Source: Desulfurivibrio sp044068515 (lineage in GTDB: Bacteria > Desulfobacterota > Desulfobulbia > Desulfobulbales > Desulfurivibrionaceae). From it: a stretch of 64,000 nt of DNA. The stretch is from the NCBI RefSeq assembly GCF_044068515.1, contig NZ_JBIPKI010000001.1:1-64000 (forward strand). Direction: 5' to 3'. Below the pieces are notes generated by a model. The model ran no database searches and was not told the origin of the DNA. It saw nothing but the letters and a program-made list of their open reading frames with translations. A program made the translations under genes and the position numbers. Every line of letters starts with the position of its first letter. The stretch's first letter is position 1. Below, one piece after another: positions 62,487 to 64,000 of the stretch.

Positions 62487-63265
62487 TGAGAATCGTGGTC
62501 TGCGTCAAACAGGTGCCCGATGCCAAGGATGTGCGGCTCGATCCGGTCACCAACACTCTGGCCCGGGATGGAGTCCAGTCGATCATGAACCCTTACGATC
62601 GTCATGCCGTGGAAGAAGGGGTGCGACTGGCCGGCGAGCTGGGAGGTAAGGTTACCGTGCTCAGCATGGGCCCGCCCCAAGCCGGGGAGACCCTGCGGGA
62701 AGCCGTGTCCTGCGGCGCCGATGAGGCGGTCCTGGTTTCCGATCGGGCATTTGCCGGCGCCGATACCTGGGCCACCACCCATACCCTGGCCCAGGCGATC
62801 AAAACCATCGGCGGGGCCGACCTGGTGCTCTGCGGCAAGCAGGCCATCGACGGCGATACGGCCCAGGTGGGGCCCGGCCTGGCCGAGCGCCTGGGTCTGC
62901 CCTATGTTACCTGCGTCAAGAAGATGCTTTCCTGCGACGGGCAGACCATTCGCCTGCAGCGGTTGATGGATGACGGTTACGATACCCTGGAGGCCCGTTT
63001 GCCGGCCCTGTTTACGGTGGTCAAGGAGATCAACGAGCCCCGGTTGCCGTCGCTGAAAGGCAAGATGAAGGCCAAAAAGCTGGTCATCAAGACCCTGACC
63101 GCCACCGACATCGATGCCGATCCTGACCAGATCGGCCTTAAAGGATCACCGACCCAGGTGGTGCGGGTTTTTTCGCCCCAGCCCCGGGGTGCGCGGACGA
63201 TGTTCAGCGGCACGGTGGATGAGCAGGTGGAGCAACTGGCGGCGGAACTGGAAAAAATTCTCTGA
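62486..63265 (+). CDS. etfB: Electron transfer flavoprotein beta subunit
   Basis: A 259-residue EtfB. The N-terminus (MRIVVCVKQVPDAKDVRLDP) and VTVLSMGPPQAGETLREAVSCGADEAVLVSD are typical; the recognition loop that docks on acyl-CoA dehydrogenase is in the ARLPALFTVVKEINEPRLPS area. Its gene is directly downstream of the dehydrogenase, with which it would pair. GTG at 62483 is an alternative start. Confidence 0.94.
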   Translation: MRIVVCVKQVPDAKDVRLDPVTNTLARDGVQSIMNPYDRHAVEEGVRLAGELGGKVTVLSMGPPQAGETLREAVSCGADEAVLVSDRAFAGADTWATTHTLAQAIKTIGGADLVLCGKQAIDGDTAQVGPGLAERLGLPYVTCVKKMLSCDGQTIRLQRLMDDGYDTLEARLPALFTVVKEINEPRLPSLKGKMKAKKLVIKTLTATDIDADPDQIGLKGSPTQVVRVFSPQPRGARTMFSGTVDEQVEQLAAELEKIL

Positions 63266-63365
63266 TAACAAAGATCGGCTATCCGGGGCCTGTGTAAGCT
63301 GGCCAGTCTTTGAGTTGGAAAAATGACCACCCTCATTTAGATCCAAGCAAACAACGAGTTGGAAA

Positions 63366-64000
63366 ATGCTGAAAATTGACACCGAAGCCTGCATCGGTTG
63401 CGGGCTCTGCGAGGAGGCCTGTACCTTCGCGGCCATCCACCTGGAAGATGGTGTCGCCGTGGTAGGTGACAACTGTACTCTTTGCGGCGCCTGCGTCGAT
63501 GTATGCGAGGTCGGCGCCTTGAGCATCGAGCGGGAAGAGGGAGTGGCTACGGCCGATCTTGCTTCCTGGTCGGGGGTCTGGGTCTACGCGGAGTTCCGCC
63601 GGGGCCGGCTTGCTCCGGTGGGCCTGGAATTGCTGGGCGCCGGCCGGCGGCTGGCCGACAAGCGCGGGGTGGAACTGGCCGCGGTGCTGCTCGGGTCAGG
63701 AGCCGAGGCTGCCGGCGGTCTTGCCGCTGCGGCGGCTGAACTGATCGCCCATGGCGCCGACCGGGTCTATGTCGTCGATAACCCGGCCCTGGCCCATTTT
63801 TCCGATGACGTTTATGGTAATGTGCTGGCCGACCTGATTCGGCGCCATAAACCGGAGATTGTCCTGGCCGGAGCAACCGCCGTCGGTCGTTCCTTTATTC
63901 CTCGGGTGGCCACCATAATGGCCGCCGGGCTCACCGCCGACTGCACCGAGCTGGATATCCGGGAGGAGGACGGGGCCCTGTTGCAAACCCGACCGGCTTT
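63366..64000 (+). CDS. etfA: Electron transfer flavoprotein alpha subunit with N-terminal 2[4Fe-4S] ferredoxin domain (3' end outside window)
   Basis: The first 211 residues are in the window. Residues 9-19 are CIGCGLCEEAC and 38-48 are CTLCGACVDVC, two CxxCxxCxxxC motifs of a bacterial ferredoxin. From about residue 68 the EtfA N-terminal domain begins (GVWVYAEFRRGRLAPVGLELLGAGRRL), continuing through LLGSG, HGADRVYVVDNPAL and PEIVLAGATAVGRSFIPRVA. Ferredoxin-fused EtfA is known in anaerobes, where Etf exchanges electrons with ferredoxin or a membrane iron-sulfur oxidoreductase. The FAD-binding domain must lie beyond 64000. Confidence 0.93.
   Translation, partial: MLKIDTEACIGCGLCEEACTFAAIHLEDGVAVVGDNCTLCGACVDVCEVGALSIEREEGVATADLASWSGVWVYAEFRRGRLAPVGLELLGAGRRLADKRGVELAAVLLGSGAEAAGGLAAAAAELIAHGADRVYVVDNPALAHFSDDVYGNVLADLIRRHKPEIVLAGATAVGRSFIPRVATIMAAGLTADCTELDIREEDGALLQTRPA

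Overview
The window is high-GC chromosomal DNA from a Gram-negative bacterium, probably a Desulfobacterota (deltaproteobacterial) species near the Desulfobulbales. This is an inference from gene content and order: LPS genes (kdsA, kdsC, lptC), BamA, Lol and Mla envelope systems, the runs mfd-surA-rodZ-recO and tig-clpP-clpX-lon, and an acyl-CoA dehydrogenase with EtfB and a ferredoxin-fused EtfA. No 16S rRNA is present, so the assignment is not proven. Nearly all sequence is ordinary core genome; one small degenerate insertion sequence is present and no CRISPR, prophage or integrative element was seen.

Layout. 1-7 kb: the 3' end of an endonuclease-type mutL, then a sucrose module of a two-domain sucrose-phosphate synthase/phosphatase, a sucrose synthase and a PfkB-family fructokinase. 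7-14 kb: purC, a class II J-protein (minus strand, behind a near-consensus promoter), rlpA, then pyrG-kdsA-kdsC-lptC. 14-24 kb: a response regulator and a sensor kinase with a c-type haem motif, a 1296-residue SNF2-family ATPase, and two unrecognised proteins transcribed divergently. 23-29 kb: folE2, a CCA-adding/poly(A) polymerase family enzyme, glycogen phosphorylase and a flavodoxin-like protein.

29-43.5 kb is a long minus-strand block read right to left: a MetE-like methyltransferase, lysS, lolC/E, lolD, bamA, mfd, surA, rodZ, recO. This is mostly outer-membrane biogenesis. 43.7-44.7 kb holds an IS whose transposase has lost its middle by an in-frame deletion, next to tRNA-Leu. 45-51 kb is the protein quality-control operon tig-clpP-clpX-lon followed by tRNA-Val and tRNA-Asp and a strong terminator. 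51-53 kb carries an OsmC-family protein and an exported cyclophilin preceded by a 61-bp near-perfect palindrome.

53-58 kb is a complete phospholipid-transport operon (mlaE-F-D-A-C), extended by a cyclic-nucleotide-binding-fold protein and a small membrane protein. 58-61 kb is yceD-rpmF-plsX-fabH (fatty acid start-up). 61.3 kb to the end is acyl-CoA dehydrogenase, etfB and a truncated etfA carrying two [4Fe-4S] motifs.

Points I would look at first: the sucrose module, the haem-type sensor kinase pair, the MlaA with a C-terminal SPOR-like domain and no clear lipobox, the extra N-terminal domain on BamA, the stand-alone MetE-like enzyme, the internally deleted IS with two copies of its end sequence at each side, and a family of intergenic inverted repeats built on CAAGGCTCAAGG. 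I found nothing that I can defend as a wholly new defence or biosynthetic system.
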